NCBI RefSeq assembly: GCF_000442515.1
Contig: NZ_AQPH01000015.1
Span: 1-61,222, forward strand
Reading direction: 5' to 3'
Length of the DNA stretch: 61,222 nucleotides
DNA from: Magnetospirillum fulvum MGU-K5
GTDB taxonomy: Bacteria > Pseudomonadota > Alphaproteobacteria > Rhodospirillales > Magnetospirillaceae
The position numbers and the translations under genes were made by a program. The notes under the pieces were generated by a model. It saw only the letters and a list, made by a program, of their open reading frames with translations. It had not been told where the DNA came from and did not search any database. Below are positions 34,928 to 43,412 of this stretch, in pieces (the first letter of the stretch is position 1; the number at the start of each line of letters is the position of its first letter).

Positions 34928-36808
34928 TTATGTCGTGGCTTGCTCAAGCGCCTCATGCGCTTCCAGCCAGATCATTTCGGCATCGGCCACTTTGCGGGCA
35001 AGGTCGGCTTCGCGTCGGCGCAGCTCGGTCAGCCGAGCTGGAGGCCCCTGATACAGCGCGGGATCGGCCAATTGTGCGGTGACTTCGCTTTGCTGGCGAT
35101 GCAGGGTTTCCAGCGCCTTTTCCGCGGCCAGGGCCGCCTTGCGCAGCGGTGCAAGCTGGGCGCGGGCCTCGGCGGCAGCGCGGCGGTCGGCCTTGCGGTC
35201 GGTGGAGTCGGCGGCGCGGTCGGGCTTTGCCTCGCGGCGGGCTTCGCGGGCGCGGTCGAGCAACAGGCGGCGGTATCCGGCCAGATCGCCGTCGAACGCA
35301 GTGACGCAGCCATCGCCGACCAGCCACAGCCGATCAGCGGCCAGTTCGATCAAATGGGGATCGTGGCTGATCAGCACCACCGCGCCATCATAGGCGTTCA
35401 GCGCCGACACCAGCGCCTCGCGGGCGTCGATATCAAGATGGTTGGTCGGTTCGTCGAGAATCATCAAATGGGGGGCGTCGCGGCTCATCAGCGCGAACAG
35501 CAGCCGTGATTTCTCGCCGCCGGACAGGTTGGCGACCTTGACGTCGGCGCGTTCCTGTTCGAAGCCGAACCGGCCCAATTGGGCCCGGACCTTCGAATCC
35601 ATCTCGCCCTTCATCAGCTCGGCCATGTGCTCGAACGCGGTTCGTTCGGCGCGCAATTCCTCGGTCTGATGCTGGGCGAAATAGCCGATTCGCAGCTTGG
35701 GCGGCTTGCGCAGGCTGCCGCGCAACAGCTTCAACCGCCCCGACAGAATTTTGGCCAGGGTTGATTTGCCGTTGCCGTTGGCGCCGAGCAGGGCGATGCG
35801 GTCGTCCATGTCGATCCGCAAGTCGAGCCCTTTCAGCACCGTCTTGTCGCCGTACCCGGCAATGCCGTCGTCGATCGCCAGGATCGGCGGGCTCATCGGC
35901 TCGGGATCGGGGAAATCGAAGCTGACGGCGCGGTCCTCGACCACCGGGACCACCATCTCCATCCGTTCCAGCATCTTGACCCGGCTTTGCGCCTGGGTGG
36001 CCTTGGTCGCCTTGGCGCGGAAGCGGTCGATGAAGGCCTGGATCTTGCGGCGCTGCTCGGCCTGCTTGGTGAAGGCCTTGGCCTGCAATTCCATCCGGGC
36101 GCGGCGGGTCGCCTCGAACTGGTCGTAATTGCCGCCATAGGCGACCAGCTTGCCGCCATCGAGATGGACGATGCGGTTGGCGACCTCGTTCAGCAATTCG
36201 CGGTCATGGCTGATCACCACCAGGGTACCGGGCCAGGAGGACAGATGGCTTTGCAGCCACAGCGTCGCTTCGAGGTCGAGATGGTTGGTCGGTTCGTCGA
36301 GCAGCAGCAGATCGGGATTGGAGAACAGCGCCGCCGCCAGGGCAACGCGCATCCGCCAGCCGCCGGAAAAGTCCGAGACCGCGCGGGCCTGCGCCTCGGT
36401 GGAAAAGCCCAGGCCGGACAGGATCGCCGCCGCCCGCGCCGGGGCGGAATGGGCGTCGATCGCGCTCAGCCGTTCGTGTATCTCGGCGATGCGGTGGCCG
36501 TCCTCGGTCGAGTCGGCTTCGGCCAGCAGGGCCGCGCGCTCGGTGTCGGCGGCCAGGACGCACTCGATCAGGCTGGTGTCGCCCTCGGGCGCTTCCTGGG
36601 CGAGACGGCCGATCCGGGCGCGGGGGCGCAGGGTGATTTCGCCGCCATCGGGGTGCAGTTCGCCCAGGATCAGCTTGAACAGGGTCGATTTGCCGGTGCC
36701 GTTGCGCCCAACCAGGCCAACGCGCTGACCGGCGGCGATGTGAACGCCGGCCTGCTCGAACAGAGCGCGGCCGCCGTAGCGGAAGGTCAGATCAGTGATA
36801 CGCAGCAT
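34928..36808 (-). CDS. ABC-F ATPase (YheS/Uup type)
   Basis: A 626-residue soluble protein with two ABC ATPase halves and no membrane domain. Walker A motifs are GRNGTGKST and GANGNGKST; signatures are FSGGWRMRVALAAALF and LSGGEKSRLLFALM; each Walker B ends LLDEPTNHLDLEA or ILDEPTNHLDIDA. The Arg/Lys-rich linker (about 235-310) and a C-terminal coiled coil rich in Ala/Arg/Glu are as in YheS. ABC-F proteins act on ribosomes. ATG 36808 puts the first strand at the N-terminus; the long open frame upstream is not conserved-looking. It is divergent from ndk. Confidence 0.92.
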   Translation of the reverse strand: MLRITDLTFRYGGRALFEQAGVHIAAGQRVGLVGRNGTGKSTLFKLILGELHPDGGEITLRPRARIGRLAQEAPEGDTSLIECVLAADTERAALLAEADSTEDGHRIAEIHERLSAIDAHSAPARAAAILSGLGFSTEAQARAVSDFSGGWRMRVALAAALFSNPDLLLLDEPTNHLDLEATLWLQSHLSSWPGTLVVISHDRELLNEVANRIVHLDGGKLVAYGGNYDQFEATRRARMELQAKAFTKQAEQRRKIQAFIDRFRAKATKATQAQSRVKMLERMEMVVPVVEDRAVSFDFPDPEPMSPPILAIDDGIAGYGDKTVLKGLDLRIDMDDRIALLGANGNGKSTLAKILSGRLKLLRGSLRKPPKLRIGYFAQHQTEELRAERTAFEHMAELMKGEMDSKVRAQLGRFGFEQERADVKVANLSGGEKSRLLFALMSRDAPHLMILDEPTNHLDIDAREALVSALNAYDGAVVLISHDPHLIELAADRLWLVGDGCVTAFDGDLAGYRRLLLDRAREARREAKPDRAADSTDRKADRRAAAEARAQLAPLRKAALAAEKALETLHRQQSEVTAQLADPALYQGPPARLTELRRREADLARKVADAEMIWLEAHEALEQATT

Positions 36809-36986
36809 AAGGCGTTGCTTAACACGGAAGACGGTGGTGGGCCAAAGCTTCCGTTGCTCCCGGGACGCGATGGCGCTATAACCCGCCCGCTCCCCCACGC
36901 CGGCCGTGGGGAGAGGGATCGCTGCTGCTCGTCCGTGGGGGGACGAAGGCGCGGCGCAAGCAACCGCCGACCAAGGAATCTCATTC

Positions 36987-37409
36987 ATGGCTACCGAACG
37001 TACCCTGTCGATCATTAAGCCGGACGCGACCCGACGCAACCTGACCGGCAAGATCAACGCCCGCTTCGAGGAAGCCGGCCTGCGCTTCGTGGCGCAGAAG
37101 CGGATCCGACTCACCAAGGAACAGGCCGAGCAGTTCTACTCGGTGCATTCCGAGCGCTCGTTCTTCGGCGATCTGGTTGCCTTCATGATTTCCGGTCCGG
37201 TCGTGGTCCAGGTTCTCGAAGGTGACAACGCCGTCGCTCGCAACCGCGAGATCATGGGCGCCACCAACCCGGCCAATGCCGCTCCGGGAACGATCCGCGC
37301 TGATTTCGCCGAGTCGGTCGAAGCCAACTCGGTGCACGGTTCTGATTCCGCCGAGAACGCCGCGATCGAAATCGCCTACTTCTTCGCCGGGACCGAACTG
37401 GTCGGCTAA
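36987..37409 (+). CDS. ndk: Nucleoside diphosphate kinase
   Basis: A 140-residue enzyme that balances NTP pools by phosphate transfer through a His. It opens [22 protein letters not shown]; the active-site segment [20 protein letters not shown] carries the catalytic His, and [22 protein letters not shown] is the nucleotide-binding stretch. Length is standard. ATG 36987 has AAGGAA upstream. It is a single-gene unit followed by an intrinsic terminator at about 37476. Confidence 0.97.
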   Translation: MATERTLSIIKPDATRRNLTGKINARFEEAGLRFVAQKRIRLTKEQAEQFYSVHSERSFFGDLVAFMISGPVVVQVLEGDNAVARNREIMGATNPANAAPGTIRADFAESVEANSVHGSDSAENAAIEIAYFFAGTELVG

Positions 37410-37475
37410 GACTGGAGGCCGCTGCCGCCTTGATTGCCTAAGGCGGCGCAAGCGATCCAGACCGATGCGACTCAC

Positions 37476-37510
37476 CCTCCAGAGCCTGTCTCTGGGGGGT
37501 GTTTTGCGTT
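37476..37510 (+). terminator. Intrinsic terminator of ndk
   Basis: CCAGAG and CTCTGG with flanking C/G pairs form a stem of about 9 bp around CCTGT (37476-37499), followed by GTGTTTTGCGTTT. A second, weaker hairpin CCGCCTT/AAGGCGG lies closer to the stop at about 37428-37449. Confidence 0.7.
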
Positions 37511-37878
37511 TCGGCGATGAATTGCCATGGAATTTCTTAATTCCTGCCCTGATCTTGCCATTTTCCTCGGGCCAGATACCGCACGAGGACAGCGACGCTG
37601 CCTCCGTATTTCCACCCCCTTGGGGAGGCGTTGTTGATTTCAATCGGTGCGTTCAGCATAATATGTGGGATCGCTTTTGACGGGGTCCGAGCGGAACCGT
37701 CGAAGCAGGGATGCTGTCCCTTACGACGGGTCCCGGGTCATGTTGCTCTTGGGAGGATATGACATGATGACCATGATGTGCCCGAGCCGCGACTGATTGC
37801 CTCTTCACCTTTCCGCCATTGCCCGCCGCCTGTGACCGGCGCGGGACCAGACGATGACAGAAATCCAGGAGGATGATC
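37500..37878 (+). promoter_or_regulatory. Leader region of rpoH with small ORF and hairpin
   Basis: About 370 bp before rpoH, more A/T-rich in its first half. It contains GGGAGG (37751-37756) followed by overlapping short frames: ATG 37759 (two codons) and ATG 37764 (10 residues, MMTMMCPSRD, to 37796). A GC-rich hairpin CCCGC(C)GCC/GGCGCGGG follows at about 37827-37850. The rpoH ribosome site AGGAGG is at 37867-37872. Leader control of the sigma factor is possible. Confidence 0.4.
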
Positions 37879-38751
37879 ATGTCGGTAGCAGCTCTTCCCG
37901 TCGTCGACGGTGACGACGGTCTGGCCAAATATCTCCGCGATATCCGCGCGTTTCCGCTCCTTGAGGCCGAGGAGGAATTCATGCTGGCCCGGCGCTGGGT
38001 CGATTACGAGGATACCGAGGCGGCGCACCGTCTGGTTACCTCGCACCTGCGCCTGGTGGCGAAGATCGCGATCGGTTACCGCCATTACGGTCTGCCCGTC
38101 GCCGATCTGATCTCCGAGGGCAATATCGGCCTGAGGCGGGCGGTCAAGAAGTTCGATCCCGATCGCGGCTTCCGGCTGGCCACCTATGCGATGTGGTGGA
38201 TCAAGGCGTCGCTGAACGAGTTCGTGCTGAATTCGTGGTCGATGGTCAAGATCGGCACCCTGGCCGCCCAGAAGAAGCTGTTCTTCAACCTGCGCCGGAT
38301 CAAATCGCGGCTGCGCCTGCTGGAAAACGGCGATCTCGCCCCCGAGCATGTCACCGCAATCGCCCGCGAATTGTCGGTCGATGAAAGCGATGTCATCTCG
38401 ATGAACCGCCGGATGGCGGCGCGTGACGGGTCGCTTAATCTTCAGGTCGGCGAAGGCGGGGCCGAAATCCAGGATTTGCTGGCTGACGATGCCGACAATC
38501 AGGAAACCGCCTACGGCCGGCGCGAGGAACTCGACAAGGGCCGGGTGCTGATCCGAGAGGCGCTGGGCGGCCTGACCGAACGCGAACGCGAGATTTTTGT
38601 CGAACGCCGTCTGCGCGACAACCCCGCCACGCTTGAGGAATTGGGGTTGCGCTATGGGGTCTCGCGCGAGCGGATCCGGCAGATCGAAGTCAAGGCGTTC
38701 GAGAAGGTCAAGGGACTGGTCAAGGCCGGGTTCATTCCGGCCACCGCCTGA
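37879..38751 (+). CDS. rpoH: RNA polymerase heat-shock sigma factor RpoH
   Basis: A 290-residue sigma-32 protein. Region 2 has LRLVAKIAIGYRHYGLPVADLISEGNIGLRRAVKKFDPDRGFRLATYAMWWIKASLNEF. The RpoH box QKKLFFNLRR (about residue 132) distinguishes it from other group 2 sigmas. Region 4 ends ERLRDNPATLEELG-type helix-turn-helix, here RLRDNPATLEELGLRYGVSRERIRQIE. ATG 37879 is preferred over ATG 37873, because AGGAGG lies 6 nt before it. Alphaproteobacteria often have two RpoH copies. A strong terminator follows. Confidence 0.95.
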   Translation: MSVAALPVVDGDDGLAKYLRDIRAFPLLEAEEEFMLARRWVDYEDTEAAHRLVTSHLRLVAKIAIGYRHYGLPVADLISEGNIGLRRAVKKFDPDRGFRLATYAMWWIKASLNEFVLNSWSMVKIGTLAAQKKLFFNLRRIKSRLRLLENGDLAPEHVTAIARELSVDESDVISMNRRMAARDGSLNLQVGEGGAEIQDLLADDADNQETAYGRREELDKGRVLIREALGGLTEREREIFVERRLRDNPATLEELGLRYGVSRERIRQIEVKAFEKVKGLVKAGFIPATA

Positions 38752-38763
38752 CCTCGGTAAAGG

Positions 38764-38803
38764 GGTCCGCCCGGCCGCCGTTTGGCGGTGGACCGGGCGG
38801 ACC
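38764..38803 (+). terminator. Terminator of rpoH
   Basis: GGTCCGCCCGG (38764-38774) pairs with CCGGGCGGACC (38793-38803), with an inner CCGCC-GTTT-GGCGG hairpin. A pyrimidine-rich tail (TCTCCTCTCTTCCCCTTT) follows rather than a pure T-run. Confidence 0.7.
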
Positions 38804-38979
38804 ATCTCCTCTCTTCCCCTTTCCCTGATCAAAAGTCGCCTGTTCCTGTTGGCGGGGCGGGTGTCGATCTATATGTTGCTTGTCCGCGATCAATTCCGGT
38901 CGCGGTCCAGCCACTTGTCCCCGGCTTGGCCGGGGCCTGGGGGGATTCACGAGTCGATCTGTTTCAACGAGTTGAAAAA

Positions 38980-40629
38980 ATGGAAAATAGCTCTCGAGTC
39001 TATGTCTACGACACCACCCTGCGCGACGGCGCGCAGACCCAGGGCGTTGACTTCTCCGCCACCGACAAGGCGCGGATTGCTCGTGAGCTTGACCGAATTG
39101 GTATCGATTATATTGAAGGCGGCTGGCCCAAGGCCAATGCGACCGATGATGCCTTTTTCGCCGATCCGCCCGAGCTGAACCGGGCGCGGCTGGCCGCTTT
39201 TGGGATGACGCGGCGGGCCGGTCGTTCGGCCGACAACGATCCCGGCCTGGGCGCGCTGCTGGTCACCCCGGCCCGCGTGGTGACGATGGTCGGCAAAAGC
39301 TGGGACTTCCAGGTCACGGTCGCGCTCGGGATCGAACTGGACGAGAATCTGCGGATGATCGCGGATTCGATCGCCCATGCCGCGTCGAAGGTCGACGAGG
39401 CCCTGTTCGATGCAGAACATTTCTTCGACGGCTACAAGGCCAATCCCGATTATGCCCTGGCGGCGATCCGCGCCGCCTATCAGGCGGGGGCGCGCTGGGT
39501 GGTGCTGTGCGACACCAACGGCGGCACTCTGCCGCATGAGGTCAGCCGCATCGTCGGCGAGGTGATTGCCGCCGGAATCCCCGGCAGCCATATCGGCATC
39601 CACTGTCATAACGATTCCGAGACGGCGGTGGCCAACAGTCTGGCCGCCGTCGCTGCCGGAGCGCGTCAGGTCCAGGGCACCCTGAACGGCCTGGGCGAAC
39701 GCTGCGGCAACGCCAATCTGGTGTCGGTGATCCCGGCGCTGATGCTGAAGATGGGCTTTACCACCGGCGTTGCGCTGGAAGATCTGGCGTCCCTGAAAGC
39801 GGTGTCGCGTGCGCTCGACGACGTGCTCGACCGGGTGCCGCAGCGTGGCCAGCCCTATGTCGGCGCGTCGGCCTTCGCCCACAAAGGCGGGCTGCACGTT
39901 TCGGCGGTGGCGCGCGACCCGCGCTGTTATGAGCATATCGACCCGGCTCTGGTCGGCAATGTCCGCCATTTCGTCGTGTCCGATCAGGCTGGACGCTCGA
40001 ACATCGTGGCGCGGATGAACGAGATCGGGGTCGATCTCGACGCGGTCAAGCGCGAGGCGCTGGTGCGGGTGGTCGGGCAGATGCAGGTCGGCTTTGACCC
40101 GCATTCGGTCACCGATCTGGTTGATCTGGTCAAGAAGCTGGAAGGCGAGGGCTATACCTACGATCAGGCTGCCGCCAGCTTTGAATTGCTGGTGCGTCGG
40201 GCGCTGGGCGAGGTGCCGGACTATTTCACCCTGGAGCGCTACCGCGTCATCGACGAGCGTCGCCGCAACGCCCGCGGCGAGTGGATCACTCTGTCCGAGG
40301 CGACCGTCAAGGTCGAGGTCGATGGCAACGATTATATGGAAGTCGGCGAGGGCACCGGCCCGGTCCATGCCTTCGATGTCGCGCTGCGCAAAGTGCTGGT
40401 CGGGGTCTATCCCGAACTGACCGCGCTGGAGCTGAAGGATTACCGGGTGCGGATCACCGAATCGACGGTCGGCACCTCGGCGAAGACCCGCGTCACCATC
40501 GAAAGCGAGGATGGGCGCGGCAATCGCTGGACCACGGTCGGCGTCCACAGCAACGTACTCGAAGCCTCGCTGGAAGCGTTGCAGGACAGCATCACCTTCA
40601 TGCTGTTCCGTCTGGGGACGCAATCGTGA
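38980..40629 (+). CDS. cimA: (R)-citramalate synthase
   Basis: A 549-residue enzyme of the isopropylmalate-synthase family (CimA type) that condenses pyruvate and acetyl-CoA for isoleucine synthesis. The TIM barrel opens VYVYDTTLRDGAQTQGVDFSATDKARIA; metal and substrate motifs include EGGWPKANATDDAFF, LCDTNGGTLPHE and GIHCHNDSETAVANSLAAV, then GTLNGLGERCGNANL. The C-terminal LeuA-dimer regulatory domain (about 400-540) is present. ATG 38980 fits the family N-terminus; the open frame continues upstream without similarity. Its stop overlaps the next start (GTGA). Confidence 0.9.
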   Translation: MENSSRVYVYDTTLRDGAQTQGVDFSATDKARIARELDRIGIDYIEGGWPKANATDDAFFADPPELNRARLAAFGMTRRAGRSADNDPGLGALLVTPARVVTMVGKSWDFQVTVALGIELDENLRMIADSIAHAASKVDEALFDAEHFFDGYKANPDYALAAIRAAYQAGARWVVLCDTNGGTLPHEVSRIVGEVIAAGIPGSHIGIHCHNDSETAVANSLAAVAAGARQVQGTLNGLGERCGNANLVSVIPALMLKMGFTTGVALEDLASLKAVSRALDDVLDRVPQRGQPYVGASAFAHKGGLHVSAVARDPRCYEHIDPALVGNVRHFVVSDQAGRSNIVARMNEIGVDLDAVKREALVRVVGQMQVGFDPHSVTDLVDLVKKLEGEGYTYDQAAASFELLVRRALGEVPDYFTLERYRVIDERRRNARGEWITLSEATVKVEVDGNDYMEVGEGTGPVHAFDVALRKVLVGVYPELTALELKDYRVRITESTVGTSAKTRVTIESEDGRGNRWTTVGVHSNVLEASLEALQDSITFMLFRLGTQS

Positions 40630-41381
40630 GCCAGGGTCCGGCGATCATCCTGGTGCGGCCGCAATTGTCCGAGAATATCGGCACCACGGCCCGCGCGATG
40701 CTGAATTGCGGGCTGACCGATCTGCGTCTGGTTGGCCCGCGTGAGGAATGGCTGTCGGATCGCGCCGTCGCCGCCGCGTCGGGGGCGGACCGGGTGCTGA
40801 TGGCGGCCCGTGTCTTCGACGATACCGCTTCGGCGGTGGCCGATCTCAATCGGGTGTGGGCCACCACCGGCCGCGACCGCTATATGGTCAAGCCGGTCGA
40901 TACCCCGCGCGAGGCGGCGGTGGCGATGCGGAGCGTGATCGCCGAGGGCGGAGCCTGCGGGGTGCTGTTCGGTCCCGAGCGTACCGGGCTTGAAAACGAC
41001 GACGTCACCATCGCCGACACGGTGATGACGGTGCCGTTGAACCCGGATTATTGCTCGCTCAATCTCGCTCAGGCGGTGCTGCTGATTTCCTATGAATGGT
41101 ATCAGTGCGCCGCGCCCACCACCCTTCCGGCGATGACCAAGGGGGCCGACGATTGCGGCCCCGCCGCGAAGGAAAAGCTGCTGACCTTCTTTGCCCATCT
41201 CGAACGCGAGTTGGACGAATGCGGCTTTCTGCGGGTGGCGGACAAGCGTCCGGGGATGATCCGCAACATCCGCAATATCTTCCAGCGTGCCAACCTGACC
41301 GGGCAGGAAATCCAGACCTTGCACGGTGTTGTCCACGAACTGGTGACCTATCGCCGCAAGAAAGGCGAGGCCCAGGGCTGA
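40626..41381 (+). CDS. TrmJ-type tRNA/rRNA 2'-O-methyltransferase (SPOUT)
   Basis: A 251-residue SPOUT methyltransferase. It opens PAIILVRPQLSENIGTTARAMLNCGLTDLRLVGPR, the knot-fold motif 1; motif 2 is GVLFGPERTGLENDD and motif 3 VPLNPDYCSLNLAQAVLLISYE. The C-terminal helical part (about 165-250) matches TrmJ, which methylates the ribose at tRNA position 32. The GTG start at 40626 overlaps the cimA stop, so the two are translated together despite unrelated roles. A strong terminator follows. Confidence 0.9.
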   Translation: MSQGPAIILVRPQLSENIGTTARAMLNCGLTDLRLVGPREEWLSDRAVAAASGADRVLMAARVFDDTASAVADLNRVWATTGRDRYMVKPVDTPREAAVAMRSVIAEGGACGVLFGPERTGLENDDVTIADTVMTVPLNPDYCSLNLAQAVLLISYEWYQCAAPTTLPAMTKGADDCGPAAKEKLLTFFAHLERELDECGFLRVADKRPGMIRNIRNIFQRANLTGQEIQTLHGVVHELVTYRRKKGEAQG

Positions 41382-41390
41382 TCGGAACGA

Positions 41391-41430
41391 GAACGGCGGC
41401 GAAGAGATTTCTTCGCCGCCGTTTCTTTTT
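41391..41430 (+). terminator. Strong intrinsic terminator after trmJ-like gene
   Basis: AACGGCGGCGAAG (41392-41404) pairs perfectly with CTTCGCCGCCGTT (41411-41423), followed by TCTTTTT. It ends the cimA transcript. Confidence 0.9.
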
Positions 41431-41439
41431 GTGCCGGGG

Positions 41440-41700
41440 AGGGAACATTCCGCTAGCGCGGCCGGGCTGCCGCCCGCACCCGCTTGGAGGCAAAAGCCTC
41501 CAAACCACCCGTTTCTGTCGTCTTTGCCGGGCTTGACTCGGCAATCGATCGCCCTCCGGATCAAGTCCGGGGGTGACGATGAAAATGAGTGCTTTCCCCT
41601 TTAAGGAATGCCGCCCAAATAGGATGGAGGGTTCGGGAGGCCACAGCCTCCCGATTGGGGGAGCGGGGGCAAACGCCCCCGGCTTCCGTCTCCTGCGAGG
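41440..41700. repeat. Cluster of short palindromic elements
   Basis: No gene is seen in this spacer. It holds a run of separate small hairpins: TTGGAGGC-AAAA-GCCTCCAA, a TGCCG...CGGCA element, a CCGGATCAAGTCCGG element followed by GGGTGACGATG, CGGGAGGC-CACA-GCCTCCCG, and GGGGGC-AAAC-GCCCCC. The GATCAAGTCCGG...TGACG form resembles REP-like palindromes spread between genes in alphaproteobacteria. Confidence 0.6.
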
Positions 41701-41706
41701 ATGTCT

Positions 41707-43314
41707 TTAAGCCGGTTCGGCGCGCAATTCCGCCGGGGCGCGGAACGAGAACTGGACCGGGGCGGCCATCACCGCCTGTCTTGCCCGCTCCAACCGCGCC
41801 TTGAGATCGTTGGGCAGGCGGCCTTCGCCGCCAGCAGCGCGGGCGATTTCGACCAGCGAGGGAACGCCCTTCTCGCCGCCGGTGATGGTGGCGCCGTGGC
41901 GTTGGGCGGCGAACAGCAGATCGTGGATCAGGGTTCGCTTGTTGGCGGCGACGGCCAGACGGGCGGCAGCCAGCGCCGCTTGTGCCCCTTCGGGGGCGAC
42001 CAGGGTGACGCGGTGGTGCGGGTCGATCCCGACCGGCGACAGATGACCATAGGCGGACAGCTCAACCTCGACCGCCCCGTCCAACTCACGCGACAGGGCG
42101 CGGATCGCCGAGCGGTAATCGGCGTAGGATTCGAGGATCGCGGCGGCGGCGGAACTGTCGGCGGGAAAGGCAATGTTGACGTCGGTCGAACTGCTCCACG
42201 GCTTGATCTTGCCGGGGCGGGCGACGCGGGCGCGGGTGCGGGCCAGATCGGGCGCGCCCTCGCGGATGGCGCGGAAGGTTTCCATTTCCGCCCCCGACGA
42301 AAAGCCGACGCCGAAATCGATCATCACGCCGCCGATCGTTTCGGTCTCGGGGTCGAGCAGGCTCATCAGCACGTCGTCGATCGACTGCTCGGACCAGCCG
42401 GTCAGGCAGGCCAGCATGTCGGCACCGGCGTAATCGCACGATTGCAGCAGCCCCTCGGCCTTCGACCTCGCCGGTTCTTCTGAATGAGCGATGAAGGCAG
42501 ACAACGAGTCCCGGCTGACCAGTTCGATTCCGTTCAGCACCGTTTCGTCGGCTTCGCCTGCGATCCGTCCCCCCGGTGCGGGGAGGGCGATCTGGGTCCA
42601 GCGGCGGAGATAGACCAGCAGCCCGGCCATCGTATCGGTGTCCGAGCCCTGGACCGGCAGCACCAGCCCGAACTCACTGGACGGCACTTCGAAAAAGCGC
42701 AGGCGGACGGCGGTGACCATCCCGGTCCAGCCCTGCATCCCTTCGACCAGATCGAGATCGTCGCCTTCGATCAGGCGGGGCGTATCGCTGCCGTCGGCCA
42801 GGGCGACCGCATCGACGATCCGCGACGGCAACAACCGCATCGGTCCCATCCCGCCAGTGGCGATGACGCCGCCGACAAAGGCCGAGGCGACGCTGGTCAA
42901 ATCGATCAGTACCCGCAGGTTCGGCCCGATCTCGGCCAGGGCGGCGTTGACCTGGGCGAAGGTCAGCCCGGCACCGGCGGAAATCAGCCCGGATTCCTTG
43001 TCGATCGCGATCTGATGCGAGGCGAGGCGTTCCAGCGGGGTGTCGGGCGCGACGATGTCCGGCATCGCGGCGGCACGGGGACGGATCGCCACTACTCCGG
43101 CAAAATCGTCGACCGACGCGGCGGGATACTCATAGGAGCCGATCGCGCTGGTCAGCCCGCCGGTAGGCATCACCGCCCAGTTCTGGCGCACCGCCTCGGC
43201 GATGGTGTGGGCGATGTCGGCGGTGACGCACAGCCGGGCTTTGAGGCGACGGCCGCTGTCGTCGGTGAGCTCGGCCTCGGGCAAGGCGGAAAAGTCTAGG
43301 GAAGCCGTGGTCAT
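41707..43314 (-). CDS. FAD-binding (PCMH-type) oxidoreductase
   Basis: A 535-residue flavoprotein of the GlcD / D-lactate dehydrogenase superfamily. The PCMH FAD domain covers about residues 25-230: AVMPTGGLTSAIGSYEYP, ISAGAGLTFAQVNAAL, then VASAFVGGVIATGGMGPMRLLPSRIVDAVALADGSD. The C-terminal half is the substrate/oxidase domain, with a late His pair GIDPHHRVTLVAPEG. ATG 43314 fits the domain start; 17 more codons are open upstream. A 2-hydroxyacid substrate is likely, but no partner cytochrome or iron-sulfur gene adjoins. It is divergent from the FemAB-like gene. Confidence 0.8.
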   Translation of the reverse strand: MTTASLDFSALPEAELTDDSGRRLKARLCVTADIAHTIAEAVRQNWAVMPTGGLTSAIGSYEYPAASVDDFAGVVAIRPRAAAMPDIVAPDTPLERLASHQIAIDKESGLISAGAGLTFAQVNAALAEIGPNLRVLIDLTSVASAFVGGVIATGGMGPMRLLPSRIVDAVALADGSDTPRLIEGDDLDLVEGMQGWTGMVTAVRLRFFEVPSSEFGLVLPVQGSDTDTMAGLLVYLRRWTQIALPAPGGRIAGEADETVLNGIELVSRDSLSAFIAHSEEPARSKAEGLLQSCDYAGADMLACLTGWSEQSIDDVLMSLLDPETETIGGVMIDFGVGFSSGAEMETFRAIREGAPDLARTRARVARPGKIKPWSSSTDVNIAFPADSSAAAAILESYADYRSAIRALSRELDGAVEVELSAYGHLSPVGIDPHHRVTLVAPEGAQAALAAARLAVAANKRTLIHDLLFAAQRHGATITGGEKGVPSLVEIARAAGGEGRLPNDLKARLERARQAVMAAPVQFSFRAPAELRAEPA

Positions 43315-43412
43315 GGCGAAACGGGCCGCACTGTCGTGGGGGGAAGCGGCGGACCATAGCACCAACCGCCGCCCTCTTGAACAATTTAGGTCTGCAACGC
43401 CATCTTCTGGAA

